Positions 36,195 to 45,518 of a stretch of DNA of 64,000 nucleotides are shown here, in pieces. The notes beneath the pieces were generated by a model. That model worked only from the letters and a program-made list of their open reading frames with translations, was not told where the DNA came from and did no database searches. The translations under genes were made by a program, and so were the position numbers. This stretch comes from JAFAQB01 sp046724555 (GTDB taxonomy: Archaea; Thermoproteota; Nitrososphaeria; Nitrososphaerales; Nitrososphaeraceae): contig JBKOWU010000058.1 in assembly GCA_046724555.1 (NCBI GenBank), positions 8,925 through 72,924 of the forward strand, in the 5' to 3' direction. How positions within the stretch are numbered: position 1 is the stretch's first letter; every line of letters begins with the position of its first letter.

Positions 36195-36755
36195 TTGAAA
36201 CAAATACGGTCTTTTATAGCTCTGGAAATAAATAACAAAAAAGCCGTCGAGAAATTGCAGCTAGAGCTATCCGAAGTCCCATATTTAAGACATCATGAAG
36301 TAAAAGCAGTTAAAAGGGAGAACCTTCATTTTACTGTTATTTTCCTCGACGAACTAGATCTACCAAATATTGAAAAAATAAAAAACAAGTTGTCTGAATT
36401 AGATTTTCAGCCAATTAAAATAACGTATCGTGGTCTTGGAGCATTCCCTAACCCAAACTTCGCTAATGTAATCTGGCTTGGCATTGAAGAGGAAGGAAAG
36501 AGCAAAATCATCAGCTTAGCCGATTCTGTGATATCAAAATTAAAAGAAATTGGTTTTAAACCAGATAAACCATTTACGCCTCATATGACGATATTTCGTG
36601 TCAAAAAAGAAAGGCTCAGAGTAAATGAGATATTGTCAAAATATAGTACAAAGAGTCCCGGAGATGACGTTATTCAAAAATTATCTCTCAAGTCTAGTAG
36701 TCTTACTCCTCAAGGCCCGATCTATTCTGACATTTTTGTGGTGCACGCAAAGTGA
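36195..36755 (+). CDS. thpR: RNA 2',3'-cyclic phosphodiesterase (ThpR, 2H family)
   Basis: A 186-residue 2H phosphoesterase. The two catalytic H-x-T/S motifs are LHFTVIF and PHMTIF, with the usual spacing of about 90 residues; RSFIALEI starts the N-terminal lobe. ThpR opens 2',3'-cyclic phosphates, which are products of the tRNA-splicing endonuclease, and can also join RNA ends in vitro. It starts with TTG at 36195. Its stop overlaps the GTG start of cca (GTGA), so the two are translationally coupled, linking it to tRNA end processing. Confidence 0.93.
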   Translation: MKQIRSFIALEINNKKAVEKLQLELSEVPYLRHHEVKAVKRENLHFTVIFLDELDLPNIEKIKNKLSELDFQPIKITYRGLGAFPNPNFANVIWLGIEEEGKSKIISLADSVISKLKEIGFKPDKPFTPHMTIFRVKKERLRVNEILSKYSTKSPGDDVIQKLSLKSSSLTPQGPIYSDIFVVHAK

Positions 36756-38137
36756 GCTATATCCTAGAAGAAACGATTTTCAAGGCGATAAAGCGATGCA
36801 AGCCATCGTGTGTTGAGGCTAAAAGATTAAAAACAGTAGCCGAGCAAACGTTACGGCTGGTAAAGTCATACAATTGTCCTAAAATAGTCGAAATAGTCTT
36901 CGGCGGATCGTTTGCCAAAGGAACTTGGCTAAAGTGTGATGCGGATGTTGACATTTTTGTAAAAATTGCTTCGTGTATCAGCCTAGCAGAATTTGAAGAG
37001 ATAGGTAAACGAATAGGACTCAAATCTTTAAGACAGTATAGACCAAATATTCGCTATTCCAGTCATCCTTATGTAGAAGCATATGTTAGAGGAGTCAGAG
37101 TCAACGTTGTACCATGTTATGATGTAGAAAAGGGCAGATGGAAAAGTGCAGCGGATAGATCCCCATTTCACACTCAGTATATTATCGATAATTTGGACCA
37201 GGAGAAAAAAAACCAAGTGAGACTACTGAAAAAATTTCTTAAAGGAAGTGGAATATATGGGGCGGAAATTGCCACAAGCGGATTTAGCGGGTATGTTACT
37301 GAAGTTCTGATCCTAAAATTTGGTTCATTCAGGGCTGTTTTAGAGGAGATTTCTAATATGAAAGCACAGGTGGGATCAGAAAAAAAACAAGTGATTTCTG
37401 TAGAGAAAGTAGATGAGGATATTATAAAGACATTCGATAGCCATCTAATTATAATTGATCCTGTTGATCCTAAAAGAAATCTGGGAGCCGCCATTTCAGC
37501 AGAAAGCATTGGCAGATTTGTATTGGCCGCAAGGATATTCTTAGCAAGACCTTCGCTTGATTATTTTATGGAATCGAAGAGAACTAGGAAATATGCCCAC
37601 CATTTTGATAATCGTCTTTACCACAACTTGCTTGTGATAGAATTCACTTATTCCAAGCGCAGCCCCGATGTGATCTGGGGCCAGCTGAAGAAATCTCTAA
37701 GAGCACTTTCAAAACAGCTAGAGATTGCTGATTTTAAAGTGATACGAAGGACATGTGGCACAGACGAAAAAAAGCTAGCCGTATTTGTCTTTTTGTTAGA
37801 ATCATGCGAACTGTGGCCATATCGTGACAGAATCGGTCCAGAAATTCTTATGAGAAACGCAACGGACAATTTCATCTTGAAAAACCAAAAGAATTCTATT
37901 TTAATGTGGGTTGATGACGAAATGAGGATCAGAAATCTAGTAAAGAGAAAGGAAATATCAGCCAAACATTATCTAGGCTCGTTGTTAACAGAACACATCG
38001 AGATTTCAGGAATTACCTCGGGATTGATTGGAGATATTGCACGATCATTTCAAATTTATACTGGAGATGAACGAAGAATAAAAGGAATAACCAGAGATGC
38101 AATCAACAAGATTATCACACACGAGCTCATTAGATAG
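36752..38137 (+). CDS. cca: CCA tRNA nucleotidyltransferase, class I archaeal
   Basis: A 461-residue enzyme that adds CCA to tRNA 3' ends. The polymerase-beta-like head has VFGGSFAKGTWLKCDADVDIFV (Gly-Ser and the two catalytic Asp), then the third acid in RVNVVPCYDV. IKGP-type archaeal helical and tail domains follow, including HHFDNRLYHNLLVIEF. Both tRNA genes here lack encoded CCA and depend on this enzyme. It overlaps thpR by 4 bp and the downstream kinase by 41 bp, suggesting one tightly packed operon. Confidence 0.94.
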   Translation: MSYILEETIFKAIKRCKPSCVEAKRLKTVAEQTLRLVKSYNCPKIVEIVFGGSFAKGTWLKCDADVDIFVKIASCISLAEFEEIGKRIGLKSLRQYRPNIRYSSHPYVEAYVRGVRVNVVPCYDVEKGRWKSAADRSPFHTQYIIDNLDQEKKNQVRLLKKFLKGSGIYGAEIATSGFSGYVTEVLILKFGSFRAVLEEISNMKAQVGSEKKQVISVEKVDEDIIKTFDSHLIIIDPVDPKRNLGAAISAESIGRFVLAARIFLARPSLDYFMESKRTRKYAHHFDNRLYHNLLVIEFTYSKRSPDVIWGQLKKSLRALSKQLEIADFKVIRRTCGTDEKKLAVFVFLLESCELWPYRDRIGPEILMRNATDNFILKNQKNSILMWVDDEMRIRNLVKRKEISAKHYLGSLLTEHIEISGITSGLIGDIARSFQIYTGDERRIKGITRDAINKIITHELIR

Positions 38138-38882
38138 CAATAACGAACTTGATATTTCTTCGGCTGAGATTGCAAATATTGTTTCATATCCCAATTTTTC
38201 CGCCAAAGACTACTCAGATCGTTTGAACGAAATTTCTTCATTTGGTATAACACATTTTTTACTTGGTGGCAGAACAAAAATTGGAAAAATAAATATTGCT
38301 GGCAAAGGGTGTGTAAGTATTGTTCTTAAGGTTAGAGCCAAAAGCAGAATCTATGCGCTCAAAATAAGAAGAACTGACGCAAATAGGTTTAGCATGGAAA
38401 GAGAATCTTATTTGCACAAAATAGCTAACTCTGCTCAAGTCGGTCCGCACTTGTTTCAGTCATCGAAAAATGTTATCATTATGGAATTCATCGATGGTCT
38501 AAGCCTGATTCATTGGATAAGGAATGAGGACATAAGTGCAAATGATGCCCGCCATCTTGCTGCATCCATACTTGAACAGTGTTATCGCCTGGATAGGTCA
38601 CAGATAGATCACGGACAATTAAGTTGTCTTAATCACCATATTCTAGTGTCAAAATCTAACAATGCAGCGAAAGTAATTGACTTTGAAACTGCAAGTACTG
38701 CAAGGAAGCCATCTAACGTAACTGCGGCTGTTCAATCATTATTTCTCAGCGGAATAATCTCATCGCGAATGAATCAACTGCTAAATGTTGTCAAAAGGGA
38801 AAGTATCATACAACTGCTAAAGACGTATAAACAGAACACCAATAAAATTAACTTTGATAACATAATGAGCATATTTAGCTAG
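38097..38882 (+). CDS. Divergent serine/threonine protein kinase (archaeal COG2112-type)
   Basis: A 261-residue atypical kinase. The Gly-rich loop is GKGCVSIV, the ATP lysine is in YALKIRR, the catalytic loop is degenerate (DHGQLSCLNHHILV in place of HRDxxxxN) and the metal-binding motif is IDFETAS in place of DFG. This matches predicted archaeal serine/threonine kinases near RIO/Bud32-like families. The first about 40 residues are encoded inside the 3' end of cca in another frame; a downstream start is possible. Targets unknown. Its fixed position after cca hints at tRNA-related signalling, which is inference. Confidence 0.78.
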   Translation: MQSTRLSHTSSLDSNNELDISSAEIANIVSYPNFSAKDYSDRLNEISSFGITHFLLGGRTKIGKINIAGKGCVSIVLKVRAKSRIYALKIRRTDANRFSMERESYLHKIANSAQVGPHLFQSSKNVIIMEFIDGLSLIHWIRNEDISANDARHLAASILEQCYRLDRSQIDHGQLSCLNHHILVSKSNNAAKVIDFETASTARKPSNVTAAVQSLFLSGIISSRMNQLLNVVKRESIIQLLKTYKQNTNKINFDNIMSIFS

Positions 38883-39051
38883 ATCAATGTGCTGAAGACA
38901 ATCAGAAGGTATTATAGGTAAAAGTGTATCGTACCTATACCAGGCATACTGATATAAACAAATCATAATTATCTCGAGGTAAATACATACGTCTGCACAT
39001 TGTTTCCTACGCACTTTGCATGAACTATGTGAAACGCCACCTCCAACCAGT

Positions 39052-39456
39052 CTAACGGTGTATAGCGTGGTGTCTTCTACTGAGCGTCGCTTCGTTCTCG
39101 GACCCATGATAGGTTTTTCGCTGCTTTAGCGCATTATCGATTTCCACATTTATAGTAGCAAGAGTGAATTGTCTTAACAATTTTGCTAATTCGGAATCTG
39201 TGTTAAGCATATACATTCTAGTTTTACCTATCTTCCCTGTTTCCTTTACTATTTGCTTGCTGACTAGACGGGGTAAGACCCTTTGTAGAGTTCTAAGTGG
39301 AACGCGTGTTATTTTGCTTATTTCAGGTGCAGAATAATCGAATTTCTGGTTTAGAACAAGGAAATCCAGGATTCTGGCACTTGTGTTCTGGAAGATCGCC
39401 TCTAAGGGCCTTTTCCTATTATACGATACCTCTCTGCGTAAAGTTACCTCAGCCAT
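39052..39456 (-). CDS. Winged-helix transcriptional regulator
   Basis: A 134-residue protein. After a basic N-terminus comes a winged-helix DNA-binding domain (about residues 20-95): ILDFLVLNQKFDYSAPEISKITRVPLRTLQRVLPRLVSKQIV, with turn and recognition helix, then a wing (TGKIGKTRMYML). The C-terminal part is helical and ends in a basic His/Arg tail. The ATG at 39456 is chosen; the longer frame to 39624 reads Cys/Tyr-rich residues that overlap the neighbouring promoter. It is divergent from the gene at 39583, so it may regulate the shared 126-bp region. Confidence 0.75.
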   Translation of the reverse strand: MAEVTLRREVSYNRKRPLEAIFQNTSARILDFLVLNQKFDYSAPEISKITRVPLRTLQRVLPRLVSKQIVKETGKIGKTRMYMLNTDSELAKLLRQFTLATINVEIDNALKQRKTYHGSENEATLSRRHHAIHR

Positions 39457-39582
39457 ATTGTAGATATCTGGCCAGGAGTATATAAATAAACGACAACATA
39501 GACGTGAATAGTACGCGAGAATGGCGGGAATGTGTCGCAAGTGGCGCAGATTTAAATAGTCTGGCAGGTAGCATACTACATA

Positions 39583-40314
39583 GTGCTTTCGACTGTTGAA
39601 TGGCGCAAATGGTTGTTGCAGCAATTAATTGGTGAGGGTGTTCATAACGTAATGTTAGACGAACAAATACGTATGGAAGCCGGCAGACACTACGACACCA
39701 ATTTTGACCTTGCTTTAAGATCCCTTAAGGATGATGGTATTATAATGTATCTAGAATCAAAACAGCAGAAGAAATATGTTGTGAATTATGACAGGCTAGA
39801 ACAAGCTCATGCAATAATAAATTCCGAAGCAAAAGAAACCGATCAACAGAACGTATTGGTGCAGCCTTATTTACGAGAACCTGAGGGATACATATTCTGG
39901 TTTGATAATAAGGGACCTGGGCAGCGCAAAAAACAAAGTATCTATAACATATATTTCAAAAATACAGACAATCTGAACTTTGCGGCTCAACTCATAACAA
40001 GATCGGTAGATAATCCTAAAACTGTGTACATGGGCTCATTAAACGACCCTGAATCTTACATATCAAGGCTTTGGCGTGCTATATCAATTATAACATCTGA
40101 GAATAAAGATGGCACCTTCATATTGCAAAATGTACAGGACAAAGACCGAGTAGCGTGCGGTAATAATCGTCAGCGCGGAAAAATTGCGCTTATAATTTTT
40201 CATAAACTTGGATATCTGCAGAAAGTGAGCGTAAAAGGAAATTCTACTGTATTTAAGCTCACCGGGAAGAAGCCGTTTACTATAACGCTAGACGATATTT
40301 TTGACCGTTTCTAA
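39583..40314 (+). CDS. Hypothetical protein with two winged-helix-like ends
   Basis: A 243-residue soluble protein that I cannot assign. The N-terminal 70 residues (RKWLLQQLIGEGVHNVMLDEQIRM...LALRSLKDDGIIMYL) look like a winged-helix module. The middle part is beta-rich, with an aromatic GYIFWFDNKGPGQRKK. The C-terminal 60 residues (RQRGKIALIIFHKLGYLQKV, KGNSTVFKLTGKKPFTITLDDIF) resemble a second winged helix. Start is GTG at 39583. It is divergent from a regulator gene. Confidence 0.6.
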   Translation: MLSTVEWRKWLLQQLIGEGVHNVMLDEQIRMEAGRHYDTNFDLALRSLKDDGIIMYLESKQQKKYVVNYDRLEQAHAIINSEAKETDQQNVLVQPYLREPEGYIFWFDNKGPGQRKKQSIYNIYFKNTDNLNFAAQLITRSVDNPKTVYMGSLNDPESYISRLWRAISIITSENKDGTFILQNVQDKDRVACGNNRQRGKIALIIFHKLGYLQKVSVKGNSTVFKLTGKKPFTITLDDIFDRF

Positions 40315-40694
40315 TAGCAGCCTTCATGCTAAAATATTTGTATCAAGGTTCAGCAAACAGAAAAGAAAGATAGATACACTTGGTTTCTTGCTGTACAATG
40401 TCTTTGACAATCGAGGCCTATTCTCTGCTATGAAAATAAGCCAGAGCTGAATGTTATCATACCGTCGAAATGTGATCCGGATTTATCTTATCGCTGGCCA
40501 GAATATTTAATAATTTGATCTTCAACGGAAAGCGATACTCATGAGGTTCACTATTTATACTCCTGGAACCGATATGTGTTACGGTACAGCTAATAGGAAT
40601 ATGGGATGATCTTGCACATTAGAATTATTCGATCTTCTCTGCACTACTCATATATAGCTTCGTAGGAATATATTTTTGTATAGGAGATAATATC
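40315..40694. other. Intergenic region, no gene seen
   Basis: 380 bp. AT-rich, with a TATA-like stretch near 40649-40680 that could serve the cyclase gene. No small ORF or RNA that I can support. Confidence 0.5.
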
Positions 40695-41870
40695 TTGACT
40701 GCTCCGGGAGATGAATCGGGAAATAACTCAAGGCCCAACTATTTTGATCCTAGCATTGTCTCTGCTGAGGGTGTCTATGATGAGCTCCCATTTTCTGCAG
40801 ACGTACAAAAATGCTGCGTTTCGTTTGTCGACATGGTACATTCTACGGAAATTATAGCACAAATTTCTAATCCAGCAAGAATTAGAAAATACTATTCAAT
40901 CTTTATCAATACCATAGCAGCAATAGCGAAGAGTTTTGACGCCAAAATAATAAAAAATACAGGTGATTGTTTGATATATTATTTTCCAAAAACATTTGAT
41001 TATTCTAACTCATCTGCTTTCCGAGATGTAATAGAATGCGGCTTGGCTATGGTGGAAGCCAGCTTGTCAATTAATTTGCCCCCAAATGACTACAAGCTGC
41101 CTGCTATTAACTACAGAATTAGTGCTGACTACGGTGCTGTACAGATGACTAGGTCGATAACTTCTGCTGCCAATGATCTGTTTGGACAAGTGATAAGTCT
41201 TTGTAGTAAGATGAACTCACTGGCATCTCCAAATGGAATGGTAGTTGGGAACAACCTCCAGCAAATCATTAAGAAATATTATTCTGATAATTATAATTTC
41301 GAGGTATTAAAGGGAAGCGGTCTTATTGATGCCGGTGCAATATATGATATATACACCGTGAAGCCCAAAAAGAGAGACATCGCTGCGCTAGGTCACGAGA
41401 TGGCATTATCAAAGGTAGATGCAGGTCTAAAATTTCTGTCCCTTAAGAAACCAAAAATTTCACCTACTGACAAGCAACAAAGCAAAGAGCTAGCTCATAA
41501 TATCCTTATAGTAGATGATGAGCCAGATGCGCTTTTTACTTACAAAACCTTTTTGGCATCTGAAGGCTTCAATGTTGATGCATTTACGGTTCCCGAGGAA
41601 GCTTTGAATACATTCACAACCAGAAATCCATCATACTATAGCTTGGTAGTAGTGGATATAAGAATGCCCCATCTGAACGGTCTCCAGTTTTATCATCAAC
41701 TAAAGAGGATCAGTATGTCTATGAAAGTGCTCTTTGTATCAGCTCTCGATGCTGCTGCAGAACTCGTAAGTATATTACCCAACGCAAGCGATATACGTGT
41801 TCTTAAAAAACCAGTAGATCAAGAAAATTTTATGGCTACAGTAAGAGGGTTACTGGAGTATAATATGTAA
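40695..41870 (+). CDS. Class III nucleotide-cyclase-homology domain fused to a receiver domain
   Basis: A 391-residue fusion. Residues about 30-225 are an adenylate/guanylate cyclase homology domain: CVSFVDMVHSTEII (first metal Asp), IKNTGDCLIYYFP (second metal Asp) and a third part with VQMTRSITSAANDLFGQVI, where substrate-contact residues are altered. Residues about 268-390 are a response-regulator receiver: acidic pair in ILIVDDEPDA, phospho-acceptor in LVVVDIRMPHLNG, Ser in LFVSALDAA and the Lys in VLKKPVD. The order cyclase-then-receiver is the reverse of the common receiver-cyclase arrangement. TTG start. No histidine kinase is adjacent. Confidence 0.85.
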   Translation: MTAPGDESGNNSRPNYFDPSIVSAEGVYDELPFSADVQKCCVSFVDMVHSTEIIAQISNPARIRKYYSIFINTIAAIAKSFDAKIIKNTGDCLIYYFPKTFDYSNSSAFRDVIECGLAMVEASLSINLPPNDYKLPAINYRISADYGAVQMTRSITSAANDLFGQVISLCSKMNSLASPNGMVVGNNLQQIIKKYYSDNYNFEVLKGSGLIDAGAIYDIYTVKPKKRDIAALGHEMALSKVDAGLKFLSLKKPKISPTDKQQSKELAHNILIVDDEPDALFTYKTFLASEGFNVDAFTVPEEALNTFTTRNPSYYSLVVVDIRMPHLNGLQFYHQLKRISMSMKVLFVSALDAAAELVSILPNASDIRVLKKPVDQENFMATVRGLLEYNM

Positions 41871-42040
41871 ACTGATCCAATTATTTTAGCTACATGTGTT
41901 TGTCTTGTTCTGTGGGCCGAGGTGTTTGGGCATGCACTTGTCATGTAACAGATCTGACTAGCATTCTGGGAGACTCTGTTTGACAAATTGCCACAATCTC
42001 ATATTTGCTAGGTTGTAAATCGTTGTATAGTCCGGTTAAA

Positions 42041-42394
42041 TTAGCGCCTCATTAGCTGAAGAACACCATCTATTATCTTAGTATGATCTGCCACAATTTC
42101 AGTAGTTATCAAGAGCAAATGCTGATTTTCTAATGGAAAAGTTATCCGCTTTATCTTTTCGTATTCTGCCATTGCATATTTTCCCCTTCCAATCTTAGAA
42201 GCAAGCGAGTTACGCAAACCCCATCTAGCTAAAGCTTGCAAATTTGATCTTTTAGTTTCATCTGCTGAGAGCAAATTGGCGATACCGTCTCTGTGACCTC
42301 CATACTTAATTTCTCCCGTCTCATCACATACCCCAGCAAATCGTATATCTGGGGCCAAGCTTAGGATGTCCTTGCAAAGTTTATCGTAATCCAT
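42041..42394 (-). CDS. Thaumarchaeal conserved small soluble protein
   Basis: A 117-residue protein starting MDYDKLCKDIL. A PDIRFAGVCDETGEIKYGG segment resembles the roadblock/profilin-like sensor fold (strand-turn-strand with Gly), followed by helices and LLLITTE. Several copies of this sort occur in thaumarchaeal genomes next to regulators. Function is unknown. An upstream TTG-type extension to 42421 overlaps the divergent 7TM gene region and is less likely. Confidence 0.6.
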   Translation of the reverse strand: MDYDKLCKDILSLAPDIRFAGVCDETGEIKYGGHRDGIANLLSADETKRSNLQALARWGLRNSLASKIGRGKYAMAEYEKIKRITFPLENQHLLLITTEIVADHTKIIDGVLQLMRR

Positions 42395-42449
42395 GTGTAG
42401 TATTATTACTAAAACGAGCATTATAATAAGGATTATTAATCTAGGCCAA

Positions 42450-43385
42450 ATGCAATGTGATAGGTTACCTACATTCTACTCTGCCTGGTGGAAAAAACTC
42501 AATGTCGCTTCAGCGGCGAAAAATTTATTTCTCAAATTGTACAAATATGAACAACACGTTATGACGGCGCTGGATCCCAATATGCTCAATCCATCTATGT
42601 TGTTGGGTCCTAATGCTTTCCAGGTAATTGATCTCATAATAACCGTTCCATCAGTCGTATTTGCTTGTCTAATTTCTTGGCATTTTTTCAGATCCTATAG
42701 GTTCTCAGGGTTTGGGTACTTGTTGGGATTGCCAGTAGGGTTCGTTTTTCTGGCGCTATCATTTCTATTTCAATACTTGAATCTAATTTTCTCAAACGAT
42801 CAATCATTATATCCTATTTTCTTCTGGATCCAGTTAGCATCACAATCAGAGGCATTGGCGTTAATCGCCATATCATATCATTTCAAGAGCAAGAGTTTTG
42901 ATAATTACTCTATACATGACATCAATTTCGTCCCGGCCCCCAAAATCAATAGTGATAGGACATTTAATAAAACAAAAAAGCTTGTAAGCAGTAGCGTACC
43001 TCTGATAATGATTGCTATACCATTTGTAGTACCTGTGTATGAACTGGTGTCAGAACCAGGTTTTACCTATTATGGGCTCGCAGATTTAAGCCTGTTTTTG
43101 AGGTTTTTCAATATGACGGTTCTCTGCTACATATTCATTAATTCTGTTATATCCTTAGTAAAGGCAGCCAGCATAAAGTTCCTCTACATACCCGGCGCCT
43201 TTGCACTTCTCTGGCTTGAGCAATATTCACTTGCCATAACGTATTTTGAGAATAACACTATTGCTTATCTTGGTTCAACAATAGCACGGTTGGCAGGCTT
43301 GACTTTGTTTGTCTATATAGTATATACTATAACATCTAGAGGGTCAAGGAGAAATATGCAAATTGAAACAAGAGAAAAGACATAA
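42450..43385 (+). CDS. Seven-transmembrane sensor-like protein
   Basis: An integral membrane protein of about 311 residues. Seven hydrophobic helices can be seen: around IDLIITVPSVVFACLI, LLGLPVGFVFLALSFLF, IFFWIQLASQSEALAL, VPLIMIAIPFVVPV, LFLRFFNMTVLCYIF, FLYIPGAFALLWL and YLGSTIARLAGLTLFVYI. No enzymatic domain is attached. The start is uncertain: ATG at 42450 or 42561 (closer to the first helix). The stop overlaps the wHTH gene by 23 bp, so both proteins are probably made from one message and may form a sensor-regulator pair. Confidence 0.7.
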   Translation: MQCDRLPTFYSAWWKKLNVASAAKNLFLKLYKYEQHVMTALDPNMLNPSMLLGPNAFQVIDLIITVPSVVFACLISWHFFRSYRFSGFGYLLGLPVGFVFLALSFLFQYLNLIFSNDQSLYPIFFWIQLASQSEALALIAISYHFKSKSFDNYSIHDINFVPAPKINSDRTFNKTKKLVSSSVPLIMIAIPFVVPVYELVSEPGFTYYGLADLSLFLRFFNMTVLCYIFINSVISLVKAASIKFLYIPGAFALLWLEQYSLAITYFENNTIAYLGSTIARLAGLTLFVYIVYTITSRGSRRNMQIETREKT

Positions 43386-43638
43386 GCTGCAGCTCTATTA
43401 TGCAATACTCTGTGCTATCGAAGAAGACGTGACGGCTAATCGAATTGCTAGACCAACACGTGTTCAACACTATTCCAGGTTATCCTACGATAAAATGATG
43501 AATCATTTGATCGAACTAGAACAAAAGGAAATGATTTACCGTACTAGCGATGGTCTGGTGTCAATTACTAGCAAGGGCAGGAGGTTCATAAGACAGTATG
43601 ATGAATTAATAAATCTAATCGAAAGCGCTGGTCTTTAA
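43363..43638 (+). CDS. Small winged-helix regulator coupled to the 7TM gene
   Basis: A 91-residue winged-helix protein: a basic start, helix LQLYYAILCAIEEDV, recognition helix SYDKMMNHLIELEQKEMI and a wing TSDGLVSITSKGRRFI, as in the archaeal ArnR/HTH_45-like group. It begins with TTG inside the 3' end of the membrane-protein gene. The overlap suggests coupled translation and a one-to-one partnership. Confidence 0.78.
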   Translation: MKQEKRHKLQLYYAILCAIEEDVTANRIARPTRVQHYSRLSYDKMMNHLIELEQKEMIYRTSDGLVSITSKGRRFIRQYDELINLIESAGL

Positions 43639-43753
43639 AATCGTATATTTGTTGCGCAAATGCATTGACATTAAAACTACATTGAAGAAATAGACGTACC
43701 TTCAGTAATCCATAATGCAACATCGTTGAGTCATTACGGCCACGACGATGCAC

Positions 43754-44149
43754 TTATTTTCTTTGAACCGCTCGTAAGATTCCAAGAGCCATTATAATGA
43801 AACCTATTATAATTATTGCACCAAATGATCTTTGGATTCCTGTTAATCCTCCATTGGCCATAATAGAAGCTGCTAGTACTGAACTTCCAATTAACGCACC
43901 ACCAGTAATCAGTAAAACGGTTGTTAATTTTGATCTCTCACTAAATCCAATCGCAAAGGATAGAAAAAACAAGATTATTGAGGATGTACCGAATATCATT
44001 CCTCGTTGGGCTGCATTCATCGGTAGAAAACCTTGATCGTTTCCTCGCGCTACAGCAGCATCAGCAATATATGTGAGTAACAACACCATGGCTATGATTG
44101 CTGACGCTTCAGATGCTCTCTTCTTTTTTGATTTTGTTTGAATGTACAT
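43754..44149 (-). CDS. Small four-helix membrane protein
   Basis: About 131 residues with a basic cytoplasmic N-terminus (TKSKKKR) and four predicted membrane helices (AIIAMVLLLTYIADAAV, MIFGTSSIILFFLSFAIGF, VLLITGGALIGSSVLAA, AIIIIGFIIMALGIL). No known family recognised. It is convergent with the wHTH gene. Confidence 0.65.
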   Translation of the reverse strand: MYIQTKSKKKRASEASAIIAMVLLLTYIADAAVARGNDQGFLPMNAAQRGMIFGTSSIILFFLSFAIGFSERSKLTTVLLITGGALIGSSVLAASIMANGGLTGIQRSFGAIIIIGFIIMALGILRAVQRK

Positions 44150-44167
44150 TTCGATATATAATAACAA

Positions 44168-44648
44168 TAGTAGCAGGAGTAATATATATCACTACAAGCA
44201 TGATTTTTCGAGTTTTCCTACTATGCCCGTATAGATAAACAGAAGATCATGACATCTGTCTGTTGACATTACTCAATTATAACGTCTGTCAATTATCAGA
44301 TGGCAACATAAGACGTTAAATATCCTCTCGGTGTTTTATGATAAATGTTCAATTGGGGCAACAGCCAACGACTCTCTTAGAGTGAGTAAAGCTTATCACA
44401 ACCGTCGATCAAAAATTTCGGTAATGAAGAATCAGTTCGATCATAGTCATAAAAAAACAATCCCACGTGCTAATTGTGCTATTGTTAATCTAACACAAGA
44501 ACGCTACAAACGTTCGATCCAAGCTTATATATTCCTTCATCGTTGGTTAGGTCTATTATGACAATAGGGCATGTTATGGGGACAACTGTACAGTGTATGA
44601 AAAACCGTACAATGCTATTACTTCGAACACAAGGGGCTGACTCGAGCG
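44168..44648. other. Intergenic region with one doubtful ORF
   Basis: 481 bp. A 76-codon frame at 44331-44561 (plus) has basic, unstructured-looking residues and no recognisable motif; I do not call it a gene. No RNA gene seen. Confidence 0.45.
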
Positions 44649-45158
44649 ATGAATGATGAACTTGTACTATTTGTCGTCCTACTTAGTTCCGTTTTACTAA
44701 TTTCTAGTCTAACAGCTCCTATGTCATATGCTCAAGGACAGCAACCACAGACAACTCAGCAATTCACATCCGCTGCAACAGCCAAACAGGTTGTCGATGC
44801 GTACAAGGGAGGAATTCCGTTCAAACGCTACATTGAGAATGCTGTCAAGAACACCGATTCCCCTGATAACACAATTATAAAGAACCAACTAAGCTCTGGG
44901 AATATTGCGTGCGGGGGATCAGATGCCATAAGCAAGGCAAGCACGTGCGACGGCATTATATCGTTCGCCAAGCTGGCATGTGAGGATAACTCAAGCATAT
45001 CTCCAAACTGCAGTCACAGTTACATAGACCAATACATAAGTCAGAGAAATCTTGATGCTCAGGCCATAAACAAAGGCGCTTACAAACAGCTAGCCCATAT
45101 GATGGTAGATGTACATCCAGAGGCACAGGGAAACGACGAGGTATTTCAACTAAGGTAA
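44649..45158 (+). CDS. Secreted protein with four-Cys core
   Basis: A 169-residue protein with a signal peptide (LVLFVVLLSSVLLISSLTAPMSYAQG, cleavage probably after SYA). The mature part is helical and has four Cys (IACGG, STCDG, LACED, PNCSH), likely paired as disulphides outside the cell. Function unknown; it opens the accessory region rich in exported proteins. Confidence 0.7.
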   Translation: MNDELVLFVVLLSSVLLISSLTAPMSYAQGQQPQTTQQFTSAATAKQVVDAYKGGIPFKRYIENAVKNTDSPDNTIIKNQLSSGNIACGGSDAISKASTCDGIISFAKLACEDNSSISPNCSHSYIDQYISQRNLDAQAINKGAYKQLAHMMVDVHPEAQGNDEVFQLR

Positions 45159-45258
45159 TGATAGAATCTAAAAAATAATATATTTTTAATCTCACATTTT
45201 TGATTTTGTTGGATTCGAGGACCCTAGATGACCGAGTTTTCAATCACATACACATGGT

Positions 45259-45387
45259 ATGAAAACAATTTACAATTTGCAGCGCTGTTACATCATCGAT
45301 ATACGGGATCCTAATGGCTCGTATAGGGTCACAATACACAAGGACCCTTATACCTTATGTATTGTCTGTGACATATGGATAAATTAA
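45259..45387 (+). CDS. Possible 42-residue mini-protein
   Basis: ATG-started frame ending RVTIHKDPYTLCIVCDIW-like residues with one CxxC. The amino-acid mix (YIIDIRDPNGSYRVTI) resembles a beta-hairpin and looks more protein-like than random frames here. No Shine-Dalgarno. It may also be a remnant of a larger gene. Confidence 0.3.
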   Translation: MKTIYNLQRCYIIDIRDPNGSYRVTIHKDPYTLCIVCDIWIN

Positions 45388-45518
45388 TCTAGAACAAGAT
45401 GGTATACCCATGTGAAGCGAGTCTATCTTATTAATACGATGTTACGAAAATACCAATCATACTTATATATTTGTCTGACTAGTACTCGCACAATATATTG
45501 CTAAAATTATGATGGTAT

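Noticed and set aside
44331..44561. 76-codon frame on the plus strand as a gene
   Set aside because: Basic, repetitive-looking composition with no motif, no ribosome site and no context; it overlaps a likely promoter region.
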